A stretch of DNA of 64,000 bases from NCBI RefSeq assembly GCF_051020975.1, contig NC_135037.1:9300001-9364000 (forward strand). The letters are read 5' to 3'. This DNA is from Osmia lignaria lignaria (Eukaryota > Arthropoda > Insecta > Hymenoptera > Megachilidae). Positions 63,345 to 64,000 of this stretch are shown here, in pieces (the stretch's first letter is position 1; every line of letters begins with the position of its first letter). The position numbers and the translations under genes are program-made. Under the pieces are notes generated by a model that saw only the letters and a list, made by a program, of their open reading frames with translations, did no database searches and was not told the origin of the DNA.

Positions 63345-64000
63345 GTATCTACCACCCATTTCCTTCATACTTACCTACGTGCATCCCTTAACTATTATTC
63401 GCCTAAAATATTATTATAATTAATATAAATCTATAGAGGAACAACGAAAAGTAGAATTGCAACAATTTTCTTAATGTCCCTTGGGTGATTGGATCAGTTC
63501 ATCTTCCATACCCTGGGCACCGATCCTCGGGCCAAACTGTACGGAGGTTGAAACCGGTTAAAATTGACGGATCAAAGGCGTTATAGGTTCGATAGGAAAT
63601 CTCTGAACAGGGGCAAGTTTCCGTGGAGAAACTGCAAGGTAGAGGACCGATCGATATGAGCGCGTTCGGTAACGAAATCGAATACGCGGCGCGTTGCCGC
63701 CGGAGTACGCTCGTCCCGCCTTTTCACGGGCTCCGAAACCTTGGTCGGCGTGCGAAGTTGAAGCTGGCTGACCTCCAAGAATGATGAATGGCAAGTGCCC
63801 ATTCACCGTGTGTGTGGAGGATAGCAACGTTCGTACAGAGGATCGTTCCCTGGTCGAACGTCCCAGCTGAATTGTCACTCAACTGCAATTTCAGAATTCA
63901 CCTATACGACTCAATGAAAAAGAATAATTACTGATTATCAATTAGCCTCTTTATTGCGATGTTGTTTTTACGTTACACCCTTGCCTGCACGCGATACTCG
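63345..64000 (+). other. Start of intron 1 of the C1-domain gene
   Basis: Follows donor GTATCT. No exon beginning with the expected TG..TGC (to complete CEVC) was recognised before the edge. 63640-63860 is GC-richer, with chance frames on the minus strand. Confidence 0.5.

Noticed and set aside
1..64000. tRNA, rRNA, snRNA genes and CRISPR arrays
   Set aside because: None of the characteristic internal promoter boxes, conserved cores or regularly spaced direct repeats were seen by eye; a covariance-model search would be decisive.

Overview
This is AT-rich animal nuclear DNA with intron-containing genes. The proteins match insect orthologues closely, and the short AT-rich introns and many small inverted-repeat elements suggest an insect, probably a hymenopteran such as a bee. 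The species is an inference. No bacterial, viral or organellar genes were seen.

Layout: (1) 1-24329 is a gene-poor stretch with GC-richer islands, small inverted-repeat elements and microsatellites. No coding exon in it could be supported. (2) 24330-25213 (+) holds the last two exons of an inhibitory Smad (Dad/SMAD6-7 type) with an essentially complete MH2 domain. Its upstream exons were not found. (3) 29424-29512 (+) is a possible first coding exon with a signal peptide whose downstream exons are unknown. (4) 33003-36705 (-), with a candidate start at 38007, is a complete or nearly complete 12-TM transporter of the SV2-like group of the major facilitator superfamily. (5) 45085-47418 (+) is a nine-exon FASTK-family protein with a C-terminal RAP domain, probably FASTKD4/TBRG4. 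(6) 49004-54653 (+) is the AP-1 clathrin adaptor sigma subunit, with a one-codon first exon and two alternative last exons. (7) 63209-63344 (+) is the first coding exon of a C1-domain protein, best match diacylglycerol kinase theta, which runs off the right edge; a GC-rich promoter/5'UTR precedes it.

The genes have no evident common pathway: BMP/Dpp signalling (Dad), membrane transport (SV2-like), mitochondrial RNA metabolism (FASTKD4), Golgi/endosome sorting (AP-1 sigma) and lipid signalling (DGK theta). Each appears to have its own promoter.

The accessory content is mostly short non-autonomous DNA elements: a 0.7 kb foldback with arms of about 320 bp between FASTKD4 and AP-1 sigma, a 32-bp-TIR element just upstream of FASTKD4, a TTAA-flanked piggyBac-like element, a hAT-like element, a CAGGGTGTTC-ended element, and three dispersed families, two of which have copies inside introns of the Dad and SV2-like genes. 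Two minisatellites share a TGCGTCA theme. The most interesting biology is the paired 14-residue alternative C-termini of AP-1 sigma and the long foldback beside it.
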